Positions 7,157 through 14,871 of a stretch of DNA of 64,000 nucleotides are shown here, piece after piece. Below the pieces are notes generated by a model, which searched no databases, was not told the origin of the DNA, and was given only the letters and a program-made list of their open reading frames with translations. Source of the stretch: Salinithrix halophila (GTDB lineage Bacteria; Bacillota; Bacilli; Thermoactinomycetales; DSM-45169); assembly GCF_042650125.1 (NCBI RefSeq), contig NZ_JBHSAP010000009.1, positions 186,001 through 250,000 of the forward strand, written 5' to 3'. Within the stretch, counting starts at the first letter, position 1, and each line of letters opens with the position of its first letter. A program made the translations under genes and the position numbers.

Positions 7157-7450
7157 AGAGGGCTCCTCCTTTTCCAGCTTCTAGACCAGCCGCCCTCAGG
7201 ACCGCCGTCTGAGCCTGTACTGTCTTCCTTTGCGGTCACCCCCCCAAAGGTATGGTTAGTCTGCCATTTTCCTCTCGGTTTCATCCCCTGTTACAAACGT
7301 ACATTTTACGCACTGTCGCTTGCCTTTCCTCTTCTTCGAACATACGATGAATGAACAGTCGGATCCGATTGTTGATCCATCTGACCTCCATGGACAGATG
7401 TTCCCTCCTCTTTCACCGGGCTTTTTCGCCCGGGTTTTTTACGTAAAAAA
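7157..7450. other. Gap without a convincing gene; holds a plus-strand orphan terminator
   Basis: No frame with both a ribosome site and sensible composition was found on either strand. The minus strand should hold the promoter of the 56-residue gene. The plus strand carries a strong terminator at 7416-7440 with no gene in front of it, see that entry. Confidence 0.4.
7416..7440 (+). terminator. Strong orphan terminator on the plus strand
   Basis: CCGGGC/GCCCGG with a six-base loop followed by GTTTTTT. All annotated genes for over 1.5 kb upstream are on the opposite strand, so the hairpin has no known client. Confidence 0.7.
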
Positions 7451-7474
7451 GCCCGTCACCCGATGGAGACGAGC
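7451..7474 (-). terminator. Terminator of yutG
   Basis: GCUCGUC pairs with GACGGGC (one wobble) on the minus strand and is followed by six Ts, directly after the yutG stop. Confidence 0.8.
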
Positions 7475-7487
7475 TTTCGTTTCCTCA

Positions 7488-8030
7488 TCAACCGGCGTGC
7501 TGTTCCCCGGCAACCGCTTCTGAAGCCTCTTCCTCCTCGTCCCGAATCCGGTGAGCCAGACGGCTGGATGCGGAAGCCGCGATACTGGCAACCAGATCGT
7601 CAAGAAAGGTGTGGACGGGCCCCTCCTTTTTTGTATCCAGCTTCTCGATCAGACCGATTTTATGTTTATCCAGATAACCGAAGGTTGTCACTGCGATACT
7701 CCCGTAACCGAATACCGAGCCTAAGGCGAGGGTTTCGTCACAACCGAACAGCCCTTCATCGGTTTCGATAATGGATTGGAGCGGTTCTGAAAGCTGGCCT
7801 TTTTCCGCAAGCATGTCCAGCTCCACTCCAACCAGGATAGCATGCTGGATCTCTCGCTTTTCCAAGACGGCGTGGACGCTCTCCACACAACTGACCATGG
7901 TCAAGGTCTCGCTGTAAGGAGATTGCATGCGGTAGACGATCTCAGCAATTCCTTCGATGGTAACACCGCGTTGATGCAGCCGTTCAAGGGCCGCGGTTTT
8001 CACTTCGCGGCTATGGACCTGCCTCTTCAT
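7488..8030 (-). CDS. yutG: YutG-like PgpA family protein (phosphatidylglycerophosphatase A-related)
   Basis: The 180-residue protein aligns by eye with B. subtilis YutG: a helical start with RGVTIEGIAEIVY, ETLTMVSCVESVHAVLEKREIQHAILVG, then DEGLFGCDETLALGSVFGYGSIAVTTFGYLDK and the PgpA-type VHTFLDDLVASIAASASSRLAH. PgpA removes phosphate from phosphatidylglycerophosphate in E. coli; whether YutG-type proteins do so is not settled. ATG 8030 has GGAGGAGAAGGA upstream, while the frame extension to 8069 does not. The C-terminus is acidic (EEEEASEA). Single gene with its own terminator. Confidence 0.8.
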   Translation of the reverse strand: MKRQVHSREVKTAALERLHQRGVTIEGIAEIVYRMQSPYSETLTMVSCVESVHAVLEKREIQHAILVGVELDMLAEKGQLSEPLQSIIETDEGLFGCDETLALGSVFGYGSIAVTTFGYLDKHKIGLIEKLDTKKEGPVHTFLDDLVASIAASASSRLAHRIRDEEEEASEAVAGEQHAG

Positions 8031-8270
8031 TCCTTCTCCTCCCTCCGGCCTTCCTGCGAAGACCTGCATTTATCTTAACACAATTCCCAACCTTCAACAT
8101 TCCCTGTCCTCTCGATACGAAGGGATGCTTTATACCATCTGGGATAGGGGGTATAATAAGAAAGAAGGAAGTGTGGAAGCAAAACTTGAGGCTTTCCGGA
8201 AGCCGGACGGCTAGCAAACCCATGATGGAACCCTTCATCTTTCATAGGTATAAAAAAGGAGGGAACAACC

Positions 8271-8780
8271 ATGAAATATGGTGTCGTCATATTTCCTGAG
8301 AAAAAAATCCAAGACATCGCCAACTCCTACCGAAAGCGCTATGATCCTCACTACGCCTTGATCCCGCCTCACATCACCCTCATGGAAGCCTTCGATATGA
8401 ATAAAGCAGACCTCGATAAAGCGACGACTCATCTGGAACAAGTGGCGCAAAATACCACCCCTTTCGAAATCGCTTTCCACAAGGTCAGTACCTTTCATCC
8501 GACCAATAACGTCATATACATCGCCGTCAAAGAAAACGATGCCATCAAGAATCTTCACGAACAAATCAACTCCGAGGTGTTGTATCACCAACGAGCCTAC
8601 AAATTTATCCCCCATATTACGATTGGACAGAAACTGCCTGAAGATGAGTTGCACGATATTTACGGTCGTCTGCGAATGGTCAACGTGGACCTGAAAAACC
8701 AGGTCGACCGCTTCCACCTTCTCTACCAACTGGAAAACGGCTCCTGGACCATTTACCAAACCTTTTTGCTGAGGGGCTAA
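8271..8780 (+). CDS. yjcG: YjcG-like 2H phosphoesterase / 2'-5' RNA ligase family protein
   Basis: The 169-residue cytoplasmic protein carries the two HxT motifs of the 2H phosphoesterase fold, HITL (around residue 34) and HITI (around residue 117), placed as in YjcG. Family members cleave or form cyclic or 2'-5' phosphodiesters; the natural substrate of YjcG is unknown. ATG 8271 has an AAGGAGGG site. A TATAAT at 8152-8157 may be the -10 of its promoter. It is a monocistronic unit ending at a terminator. Confidence 0.85.
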   Translation: MKYGVVIFPEKKIQDIANSYRKRYDPHYALIPPHITLMEAFDMNKADLDKATTHLEQVAQNTTPFEIAFHKVSTFHPTNNVIYIAVKENDAIKNLHEQINSEVLYHQRAYKFIPHITIGQKLPEDELHDIYGRLRMVNVDLKNQVDRFHLLYQLENGSWTIYQTFLLRG

Positions 8781-8843
8781 ACACAATGGATAAAAAAATC
8801 ACCTTCTCTAAGGTTTAAGTGGGATCTCATCCTACCTTAAGCT

Positions 8844-8868
8844 CACCCGCCCTGCTGCGGGTGTTTTT
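8844..8868 (+). terminator. Terminator of yjcG
   Basis: CACCCGC/GCGGGTG stem with a six-base loop and TTTTTC tail. Confidence 0.85.
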
Positions 8869-8970
8869 CATACACAAAAATAATTTCCGAATACACCGAA
8901 TTGACCGGTTATACCAGGGAATTCAACGGTATACAATGAGGAACGAACCCAACGGCGAGGAGGTTCCGAC

Positions 8971-9315
8971 TTGAACCTGAAGATTAAGCGTATCACCGGT
9001 CTGGTGCGCACCAGCGGTCAAATCGATCGCACCCTCAGGTCACAAGGTTTTATCAGCAAAGAGAGACTACCCCCTGTCTATGATATCCGGATTCAAGACA
9101 GCGCCTCTGGCCGGGCCTACCGGCTGCGGATCCCCACACGAATCTATCTCGGCGGGAACGGGAAAAACGGATCGTTCCTTCGCCTTGGAAAGCCCTCCAT
9201 TGCATGCTCGGACGGCAAAGGGAACATTCCCGACTCCGTCTTCGAAGCCGCCAACCATATCCTGGCTGAAATCGTCTCTTACCTGCAACCCAGCCCGGGC
9301 TCCTCCCGATATTAA
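8971..9315 (+). CDS. Hypothetical protein, 114 residues
   Basis: TTG 8971 follows AGGAGG by 8 nt, which is strong evidence for translation. The protein is basic, starts NLKIKRITGLVRTSGQIDR, has a beta-rich middle (VYDIRIQDSASGRAYRLRIPTRIYL) and a C-terminal helix (SVFEAANHILAEIVSYL). No signal peptide or membrane span is seen and I do not recognise the family. It is convergent with the following small gene, with a shared hairpin between. Confidence 0.65.
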   Translation: MNLKIKRITGLVRTSGQIDRTLRSQGFISKERLPPVYDIRIQDSASGRAYRLRIPTRIYLGGNGKNGSFLRLGKPSIACSDGKGNIPDSVFEAANHILAEIVSYLQPSPGSSRY

Positions 9316-9324
9316 AACGGAAAA

Positions 9325-9348
9325 GCAACACCCCTGAAGGGGTGTTGC
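9325..9348 (-). terminator. Terminator between convergent small genes
   Basis: A perfect GCAACACCCCT/AGGGGTGTTGC stem. The T-rich tail (CTTTTCCGTTTT) is on the minus strand, so it mainly serves the gene at 9366-9632; on the plus strand it may also stop the 114-residue gene. Confidence 0.75.
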
Positions 9349-9365
9349 AACACTCAACATTCTTT

Positions 9366-9632
9366 TCAGGTGCGCTTTTTGACCTCTTCTTTCACTCGGT
9401 CACCCAGGTCTTCGGCCTTTTCCCGAGGAAGAGAACGGGTGTCTTTATCGACTCCCAGTTCACCGGCCACCTCATTCATCATCTGCTCGATTTTCCGGTC
9501 GTCGGCGGTTTTTCCTCGAGCTTGCTCTTGCCCATGCTGCTTGGATCTGTTCCTATTGAATCCAAACAAAACGAACGCCCCCTTCATGATTTTGTTGAGT
9601 GCTTCCTTATTATCACTCGCCTCTCTTTTCAT
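9366..9632 (-). CDS. Hypothetical small hydrophilic protein, 88 residues
   Basis: The ATG overlaps the stop codon of the upstream P-loop kinase gene (TAATG), so translation is probably coupled; there is no independent ribosome site. The protein is highly charged, with a short hydrophobic patch (MKGAFVLFGFN), a Gln/Arg-rich linker and a helical tail (RKIEQMMNEVAGELGVDKDT). It looks partly disordered. I do not recognise it. A later ATG (MKGAFVLFG) is an alternative start. Confidence 0.55.
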   Translation of the reverse strand: MKREASDNKEALNKIMKGAFVLFGFNRNRSKQHGQEQARGKTADDRKIEQMMNEVAGELGVDKDTRSLPREKAEDLGDRVKEEVKKRT

Positions 9633-10150
9633 TATGTGCGTTGGATCAAGGAGATTTGGACCTCTTTGATCTCCTCTTCCGTAAGGATGTGAATGTTATC
9701 AAAGTCCTCTTTGGGAATTTGCTTTTTAGCCGTCTGAAGCTGCTGATGATAACGGCGAATCACCGCTGGGGCCACCACACGGTCCCGGCGTTCATTTTGC
9801 CCGAGACAGGTCTCGAGGCGGAAATCCAATACGATAATAGTTGTCTGAAACCCATATTCCCGAGCCAGTTTGACCATTCGTCGCCGCAGATCCCGGGAAA
9901 GCGCCGTAGTATCCAGCACGGTCATCTTCCCAAGGCCCAAACGAAGCCGGGTAATATGCGTCAAAAGGGAAAAGGCTTCACCGTGAACCTTCATATTGTT
10001 GACATCATCACACACCATGGCTCGGCATTCATCGGATGAGACCACTTGAGTAGGAAGGAAGTGCCGGCTGGCAAACGTAGATTTTCCACATCCAGGAGCG
10101 GAACAGAGTAGAATAAGGCATTTTTCCGGAAAATGAAGCGTCACCGGCAC
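9632..10150 (-). CDS. AAA family P-loop kinase, polynucleotide-kinase-like
   Basis: The 172-residue protein has a Walker A motif SAPGCGKST near residues 17-25, then VVSSDECRAMV, LDTTALSRDLRRRMVKLAREYGFQTTIIVLDF and a lid region CLGQNERRDRVV. This layout (phosphate loop, then Asp for the acceptor 5'-OH, then Arg lid) is that of the zeta-toxin/polynucleotide-kinase group (AAA_33), such as the kinase domain of bacterial Pnkp. Nucleic acid 5'-OH phosphorylation is the likely chemistry; substrate unknown. GTG 10150 has AAGGAGGG 6 nt upstream. It is co-transcribed with the coupled 88-residue gene. Confidence 0.7.
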   Translation of the reverse strand: MPVTLHFPEKCLILLCSAPGCGKSTFASRHFLPTQVVSSDECRAMVCDDVNNMKVHGEAFSLLTHITRLRLGLGKMTVLDTTALSRDLRRRMVKLAREYGFQTTIIVLDFRLETCLGQNERRDRVVAPAVIRRYHQQLQTAKKQIPKEDFDNIHILTEEEIKEVQISLIQRT

Positions 10151-10279
10151 AGGGATCCCTCCTTAATTTGTGGCAGGATCATCCATAGGATGAGAGCTAC
10201 AGGGAACGATTATACTGTGTTACACTAAATCAATGTTATGACTCAATCATCCCTGGTTCTACAGGAGGTCGAAACAGAC

Positions 10280-11656
10280 TTGGCACAAGACTCTGCAGAA
10301 AACCAAGGCCAACCGAGAGAACAATGGTCCGGAACCTTCGGTTTTATCCTCGCATCCATCGGCTCGGCAGTCGGATTGGGAAGCATCTGGCGCTTCCCCT
10401 TCGTCACAGGTGAAAACGGCGGAGGCGCATTTGTCCTCATTTATCTCGCCTGTATCCTTCTCATGGGGATCCCCGTCCTGCTCTCCGAGATCGTCCTCGG
10501 CCGAAGCACTCAACGCAACCCTGTTGGGGCCTTCCGGAGAAAAGCACCTGATACCCCCTGGTTTCTAGCCGGTTTCATCGGTATTACAGCCACCGTCCTC
10601 ATCCTCGCTTTTTACAGCACAGTCGGCGGGTGGACTCTCGCCTATACTTGGGATGCCCTTTCCGGGGAGTTCGGTTCAATCACGGTCGGCCAAGCGGAGG
10701 CGCGTTTCGGTTCTTTCATCGGGGAGCCGGAAACCCCTTTATTGTGGCAGGCTCTTTTTATGGCTTTAACGATGGCAATTTGCTATTTTGGACTAGAAAA
10801 GGGAATTGAACGAACCAACAAGTTTTTGATGCCCATGTTGGGCGTCCTGCTTTTCGTTCTCGTTCTTCGTTCTGTTACCCTGCCTGGGGCCATGGAAGGT
10901 GTGCATTTTCTCCTGTATCCTGATTGGTCCGATGTCTCTCTCACGACGATTTTCGAAGCTTTGGGAATGGCTTTTTTCTCTCTGAGTGTCGGGGCTGGGG
11001 CTATGATTACTTACGGGAGCTTCCTCTCCAAAAAGGAAAGTGTACCAAGTGCCATTGGAAATGTAGCCCTTTTTTCCACTTTGGTTTCCTTGGCGGCGGG
11101 CCTCGCTATTTTCCCCGCTGTCTTTTCCCTTGGCTATGAACCCAGCACAGGACCGCCTTTGGTATTTATCACCTTACCGGCTGTGTTCGCCCACATGCCC
11201 GCAGGTGCCTTGTTTGCCGCATTGTTTTTCCTTTTGTTGACCGTTGCTGCCCTTACTTCCGCCATTTCTTTGTTGGAAGTTCCGCTCCGCTATGCAGGAG
11301 ACGAATTCGGCTGGCCCCGCGGAAAAGGAACCCTCCTGATTGGCGGATTCATCTTCTTGCTCGGGATTCCGGCAACGTTGTCCTTTAATCTTCTCTCCGA
11401 TGTAAAAGGATTGGCGGGACTGCCCATCTTCGATTCAATGGATTTTCTCGCTTCCAACGTATTGCTACCCCTTTCCGGCTTGGTCATCGTTCTTTTCGCC
11501 GGTTGGAAATGGGGGGTTTCTCGTCTACTTTCCGAGGCAAAGGGAACATCGGATAACGGAATGCCTTTTAAATTCATGTGGGGATTCATTCTCCGTTGGA
11601 TTGCCCCCGCATTAATGGCTATTGTGTTTATATTCCAGATTGTTTCCAGTTTATAA
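10280..11656 (+). CDS. Sodium-dependent amino-acid transporter, NSS (SNF) family
   Basis: This membrane protein carries the NSS signatures GSAVGLGSIWRFPF and TGENGGGAFVLIY in the first two membrane spans and the unwound TM6 region FFSLSVGAGAMITYGSF. It should import amino acids with sodium, as LeuT and MhsT do; the eleven or so spans fit the bacterial MhsT type. TTG 10280 is the likely start (458 residues) because AGGAGGT lies just upstream; an ATG at 10238 in frame has no ribosome site. It is a single gene ending at a strong terminator. Substrate cannot be deduced. Confidence 0.85.
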   Translation: MAQDSAENQGQPREQWSGTFGFILASIGSAVGLGSIWRFPFVTGENGGGAFVLIYLACILLMGIPVLLSEIVLGRSTQRNPVGAFRRKAPDTPWFLAGFIGITATVLILAFYSTVGGWTLAYTWDALSGEFGSITVGQAEARFGSFIGEPETPLLWQALFMALTMAICYFGLEKGIERTNKFLMPMLGVLLFVLVLRSVTLPGAMEGVHFLLYPDWSDVSLTTIFEALGMAFFSLSVGAGAMITYGSFLSKKESVPSAIGNVALFSTLVSLAAGLAIFPAVFSLGYEPSTGPPLVFITLPAVFAHMPAGALFAALFFLLLTVAALTSAISLLEVPLRYAGDEFGWPRGKGTLLIGGFIFLLGIPATLSFNLLSDVKGLAGLPIFDSMDFLASNVLLPLSGLVIVLFAGWKWGVSRLLSEAKGTSDNGMPFKFMWGFILRWIAPALMAIVFIFQIVSSL

Positions 11657-11671
11657 GCCTCTGTTTTGAGT

Positions 11672-11697
11672 ATCCCTGCTGATAGCAGGGATTTTTT
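11672..11697 (+). terminator. Terminator of the NSS transporter gene
   Basis: ATCCCTGC/GCAGGGAT stem, short loop, then seven Ts. Confidence 0.9.
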
Positions 11698-11776
11698 TGT
11701 GGGAAGGAATGCTATTCCATGAAAAAAAGCCCGGTACAGAGTATAACCAGGCCAATGGGATTTACAGCATGAACCT

Positions 11777-11808
11777 CTCCCACTTACGCTAACGCTAAGA
11801 AGTGGGAG
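11777..11808. repeat. Perfect 9-bp inverted repeat resembling an IS200/IS605-type end hairpin
   Basis: CTCCCACTT and AAGTGGGAG form a perfect stem around a 14-base loop (ACGCTAACGCTAAG) and are followed by TTTCTC. This stem and loop resemble the subterminal hairpins found near ends of IS200/IS605 or TnpB-type elements in Bacillales. No transposase or TnpB fragment is present within the flanking genes, so at most it is a remnant. A short unrelated hairpin is possible. Confidence 0.35.
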
Positions 11809-11907
11809 TTTCTCACCATCAGAACCAAAAAAAGCTCTCATGTATCGAAAGGGTTTGCCTTCCATACTCGAATCGAACTGATTCGGAAAGCCCTTTTGGA
11901 TTCCTAA

Positions 11908-13374
11908 TTAAACGGTTTCTACCTGAGCCATGGGAAGGAATGGGTAAACTGTCTCGATTTCCGTGAAGCAGCTTTCGTTGTCATGGACAGCGACGGTTCC
12001 TCTTACCCAGAATCGGTTCTCCATCCAGGAGGGGGGTAGCCCACGCAGGTTCATATGCACGGGAACCCACTTTTCTCCCACATCCAACGTCGCTCCAGCC
12101 GGTGATACAGAAAGCATATAGGTTCCGCCCAAAGTGGGTTCATGGATATTTCCCTGCATCACCCCGTTCTCCTTCAGCCAAAGTTTGGCGTCAAAAGCGA
12201 GGGGGAGAGTCCGAATCAGTTGCCGGTAGACCTCAGCAAAGGAAGTGTACACATCGCAGATAGCTTCTTCCTGAAGCCAACGAAATAATCCCTTCAACGT
12301 GTTGAGAAAGATTTTAGACCGTACGGGACTGCTCTGCTCTTGATCGACATACCAAACACTAAAGAAATGGGAAAGGCTTTCTTCTGTCAGAAGTGACCAA
12401 GTGAAAGATTTCCCAAAATGGGTGGCAATATACGTCCGAAACAAATCCAGGGAATGTCTGTACAACTCCTGAGTTTTCTTTTGGAAACCGCTCACGAACT
12501 TCGAGTCAAACTGCTCCAGTTGAAGCTCGACCATCTCGGGGATTCCACGGTCTTCCTCAGGAAGGGGAAGAACACGGGGAAGCCAATCTTTCGGTTCAGT
12601 TGTTTCAATCTTTTCAGCTGTGGGGGCGGCTTCTTCCGCTGTACCGGTGGATGCCATCATCTTTTCCAGTTGTTCCATCTCCTGTGCCCTTTGCATCAAC
12701 CAGCCGATAACTTGCAACCCGTTCCGGTGCCAAAACTCCTGCTTCAGTTCTCCTTCTTTCTGCGCCTGATTTTTTAAGTACACAAAGATCTCCCCTCTCA
12801 TCTCGTCCCCGAAAGATGTATAAGGGCCAAACAACTCGTAACGGTTTCCTAAGCGGGAGAGGCGAGCAAACATAAGCGTTCCACGCCGGGTCGGCTCCGC
12901 GACCCGAACCCGGTATTGTTCATGATCGGTTAGTGATTGGAGTGTAACTTCACCCTGATTGACATGCAGAATCTCATAACAGCACAGATGTATGTCACAC
13001 AGTTCTTCTGCGATCCGGAGGGCATCCGGTTTATTTTCTAATGTGCTTTTCCAAGCATCGACAACACGCTGTCCATTGAGACAAGGAGCGTCAAACAGCA
13101 ACCAAAAGCGAAAGGAATACGTAAAATTCGGAGGGATGGGTTGATTAACCTCCAGATTTAAATCCTCTTTAAACTTTCTCGACCACTCATATTCTGATTC
13201 CCTGGAGAGCTGCCCCTCAAACCAGCGGTTCAGCTCGCTCACCACTTGGGTTTTGGTGTTCAGCTCTCTCTCCTCGCGGAGCTGTTCGGCCGATTGTATA
13301 GCGACGACCCGCTCACAGCATTTTTTGTATTTTTTTCCGCTCCCGCAGGGACAAAGATCGTTGCGTCCAACCAT
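11908..13374 (-). CDS. SEC-C motif protein with a putative integrase-like core-binding region
   Basis: The 488-residue protein starts with a SEC-C zinc motif: RNDLCPCGSGKKYKKCC with Cys8, Cys10, Cys19 and Cys20. The middle (30-280) is mostly helical with a beta-rich stretch near LFGPYTSFGDEMRGEIFVYL. Around residues 300-415 there is a helical block (FVSGFQKKTQELYRHSLDLFRTYI ... split here: SWSLLTEESLSHFF, RSKIFLNTLKGLFRWLQEE) that resembles the SAM-like core-binding fold of tyrosine recombinases, but no catalytic Arg-His-Arg-Tyr domain follows. A beta-rich C-terminus ends the protein. ATG 13374 is chosen because SEC-C motifs usually begin there. Function unknown; nucleic acid or ribosome binding is only a guess. 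Confidence 0.6.
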   Translation of the reverse strand: MVGRNDLCPCGSGKKYKKCCERVVAIQSAEQLREERELNTKTQVVSELNRWFEGQLSRESEYEWSRKFKEDLNLEVNQPIPPNFTYSFRFWLLFDAPCLNGQRVVDAWKSTLENKPDALRIAEELCDIHLCCYEILHVNQGEVTLQSLTDHEQYRVRVAEPTRRGTLMFARLSRLGNRYELFGPYTSFGDEMRGEIFVYLKNQAQKEGELKQEFWHRNGLQVIGWLMQRAQEMEQLEKMMASTGTAEEAAPTAEKIETTEPKDWLPRVLPLPEEDRGIPEMVELQLEQFDSKFVSGFQKKTQELYRHSLDLFRTYIATHFGKSFTWSLLTEESLSHFFSVWYVDQEQSSPVRSKIFLNTLKGLFRWLQEEAICDVYTSFAEVYRQLIRTLPLAFDAKLWLKENGVMQGNIHEPTLGGTYMLSVSPAGATLDVGEKWVPVHMNLRGLPPSWMENRFWVRGTVAVHDNESCFTEIETVYPFLPMAQVETV

Positions 13375-13501
13375 ATAGACACATCCCGTCAAGAGTCCTT
13401 TTCTGTAGTATATATGAAATCCATGCACCATTACAAAAAAATTTGGAAAAGACTGATGCAATTACCACTGAGAAACCCTCGGCTTATAATAAAAAGAAAA
13501 A

Positions 13502-13526
13502 CCCCGCGGTGTAAAGGCCCGCAGGG
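13502..13526 (-). terminator. Terminator of the 3D-domain gene
   Basis: CCCTGCGG/CCGCGGGG stem (one wobble) followed by TTTTTC on the minus strand. Confidence 0.8.
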
Positions 13527-13541
13527 CATTTCCATCACTAA

Positions 13542-14555
13542 CTATTCGAGGATATAAGCCGTTACATTGCGTCGGCCCCATTGGATGGCTTCCTCACGTG
13601 TATCAAAGAAGAGGTCGATAACATTTCCATTGACGGCACCGCCCGTATCCTCAGCTACAGCTTGGCCATACCCCGGGATGTACAATCGGGTGCCCAGAGG
13701 GATGACGCTGGGATCCACAGCGACCGTTCCGCGACGGGGAGTTGTTCCTGTTGCGGTCTTATTGCCGGTGGCAGTATAGCCGGTGGTTTCCGCCGCCATC
13801 GTCTTCTTATATTTCAACCCGGCGATCCGGGAACCGGAGGACAACTGTGTATCCTCCTTTTCGGCAGCGGTTTCCTTTGCTTCTCCTGAACCCACCATGA
13901 CAACCTCGGCCACAGGATCGACTTTTTCCACCAGCTTCTTGTCTGTAACCATCGATTTTCCATTTTTGTAAATCGCGATTACCTGATAGATGGATTTCCC
14001 TTTTTTTCCCTTTTTGGCGACTTTCTTTTCACCTTTCGGTAAATCGGGGTCTTCCTTTTTCTTGGTGTCGTAATCGATGGGTTCCACTTTCTTCTGAACC
14101 CGTTTTTCGACTTTGTCGATGATGATCGCCAGATCATTGGTAATCTTTTGATCCATCGTAGCGTTCATCTGATCGCTTTTATCAACCTTTACCTTTTGTT
14201 CCTTGAGAAAATCGCCGACCGTGGGCTCGGTCGTCTTCATCTTTTTCTCTTTCTTACCTCCCACTTTTAGTGAGACAGAACAATTACAGGCGAGGTTGAC
14301 TTTGGTCCCGTCCTTTTTGATAGGGCTATCCCACTCTACACTGGGCTTATATTGACTCTTTAGCTTGGCCGGATCAAAACCTTCCTTCTCCAGGGCGTCT
14401 GACAGCGATCCGCTCAGGACGTCTGTTTGGACAGTTTTCTCTTTATCGCTGAACGTGATGGTTACTTCCTTGTTCATCATCGCATAACCGATGGCGGTAC
14501 CCGATAAGAGTAGGATGGTGGTAACCCCCAAAAAGATGACCAGGGTTTTTTTCAT
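13542..14555 (-). CDS. YabE-like cell-wall protein: DUF348 repeats, G5-like region and 3D domain
   Basis: The 337-residue protein has an N-terminal signal or anchor (MKKTLVIFLGVTTILLLSGTA). Two DUF348-type repeats follow (VTITFSDKEKTVQTDVLSGSLSDAL, and a second near 85-150), then a Lys-rich G5-like segment, and a C-terminal 3D domain (residues 250-337) with VDPSVIPLGTRLYIPGYG, DTGG and VIDLFF. The three Asp residues of the 3D domain are thought to form a lytic transglycosylase-like active site, as in YocH and YabE. It probably cleaves peptidoglycan outside the membrane. ATG 14555 has an AAGGAGG site. Single gene with an extended -10 promoter close upstream. Confidence 0.85.
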   Translation of the reverse strand: MKKTLVIFLGVTTILLLSGTAIGYAMMNKEVTITFSDKEKTVQTDVLSGSLSDALEKEGFDPAKLKSQYKPSVEWDSPIKKDGTKVNLACNCSVSLKVGGKKEKKMKTTEPTVGDFLKEQKVKVDKSDQMNATMDQKITNDLAIIIDKVEKRVQKKVEPIDYDTKKKEDPDLPKGEKKVAKKGKKGKSIYQVIAIYKNGKSMVTDKKLVEKVDPVAEVVMVGSGEAKETAAEKEDTQLSSGSRIAGLKYKKTMAAETTGYTATGNKTATGTTPRRGTVAVDPSVIPLGTRLYIPGYGQAVAEDTGGAVNGNVIDLFFDTREEAIQWGRRNVTAYILE

Positions 14556-14598
14556 CCAATACCTCCTTCGTTCTCCGACTGGTCGAAAGACGTTTTAT

Positions 14599-14607
14599 AT
14601 TATAGCA
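14599..14607 (-). promoter_or_regulatory. Extended -10 promoter of the 3D-domain gene
   Basis: Minus strand TGCTATAAT at 14607-14599 is a perfect extended -10. No good -35 is present. The resulting leader is only about 35 nt, too short for a riboswitch. Confidence 0.5.
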
Positions 14608-14871
14608 GAGTGACTAGCAAGGATCTATGAAAAATTTTCAATTAATCCCTCGGAAGTGTCTGAGTACATGGAATCAAGACCGTCAAATTCGGTGATAAAC
14701 CCTTCCCCCAACAAGACTATCCGCAATTTTCATTTGCATCAACTCCCATCCTGGTGAAAACGAAAATAAAGGACCTTCTTATTTTTAAGCCTATGAATGA
14801 GTAGGAAATTCGTGTCAAGAAAAACAGGAAAAAAGGCGGGAAAAGCCCGCCAATCAGATAAATGCTCCTGG
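14608..14871. other. Gap: no gene seen
   Basis: Both strands are interrupted by stops and no ribosome site precedes a frame of useful length. The only recognisable element is the terminator of the VanW gene at 14835-14851. Confidence 0.5.
14835..14851 (-). terminator. Terminator of the VanW-domain gene
   Basis: GGCGGG/CCCGCC stem with a short loop and TTTTTTCC tail on the minus strand. Confidence 0.85.

Noticed and set aside
6964..7284. 106-residue minus-strand frame covering the 56-residue gene
   Set aside because: No ribosome site, low-complexity Gly/Ser/Arg composition, and the other phase has a much better start signal.
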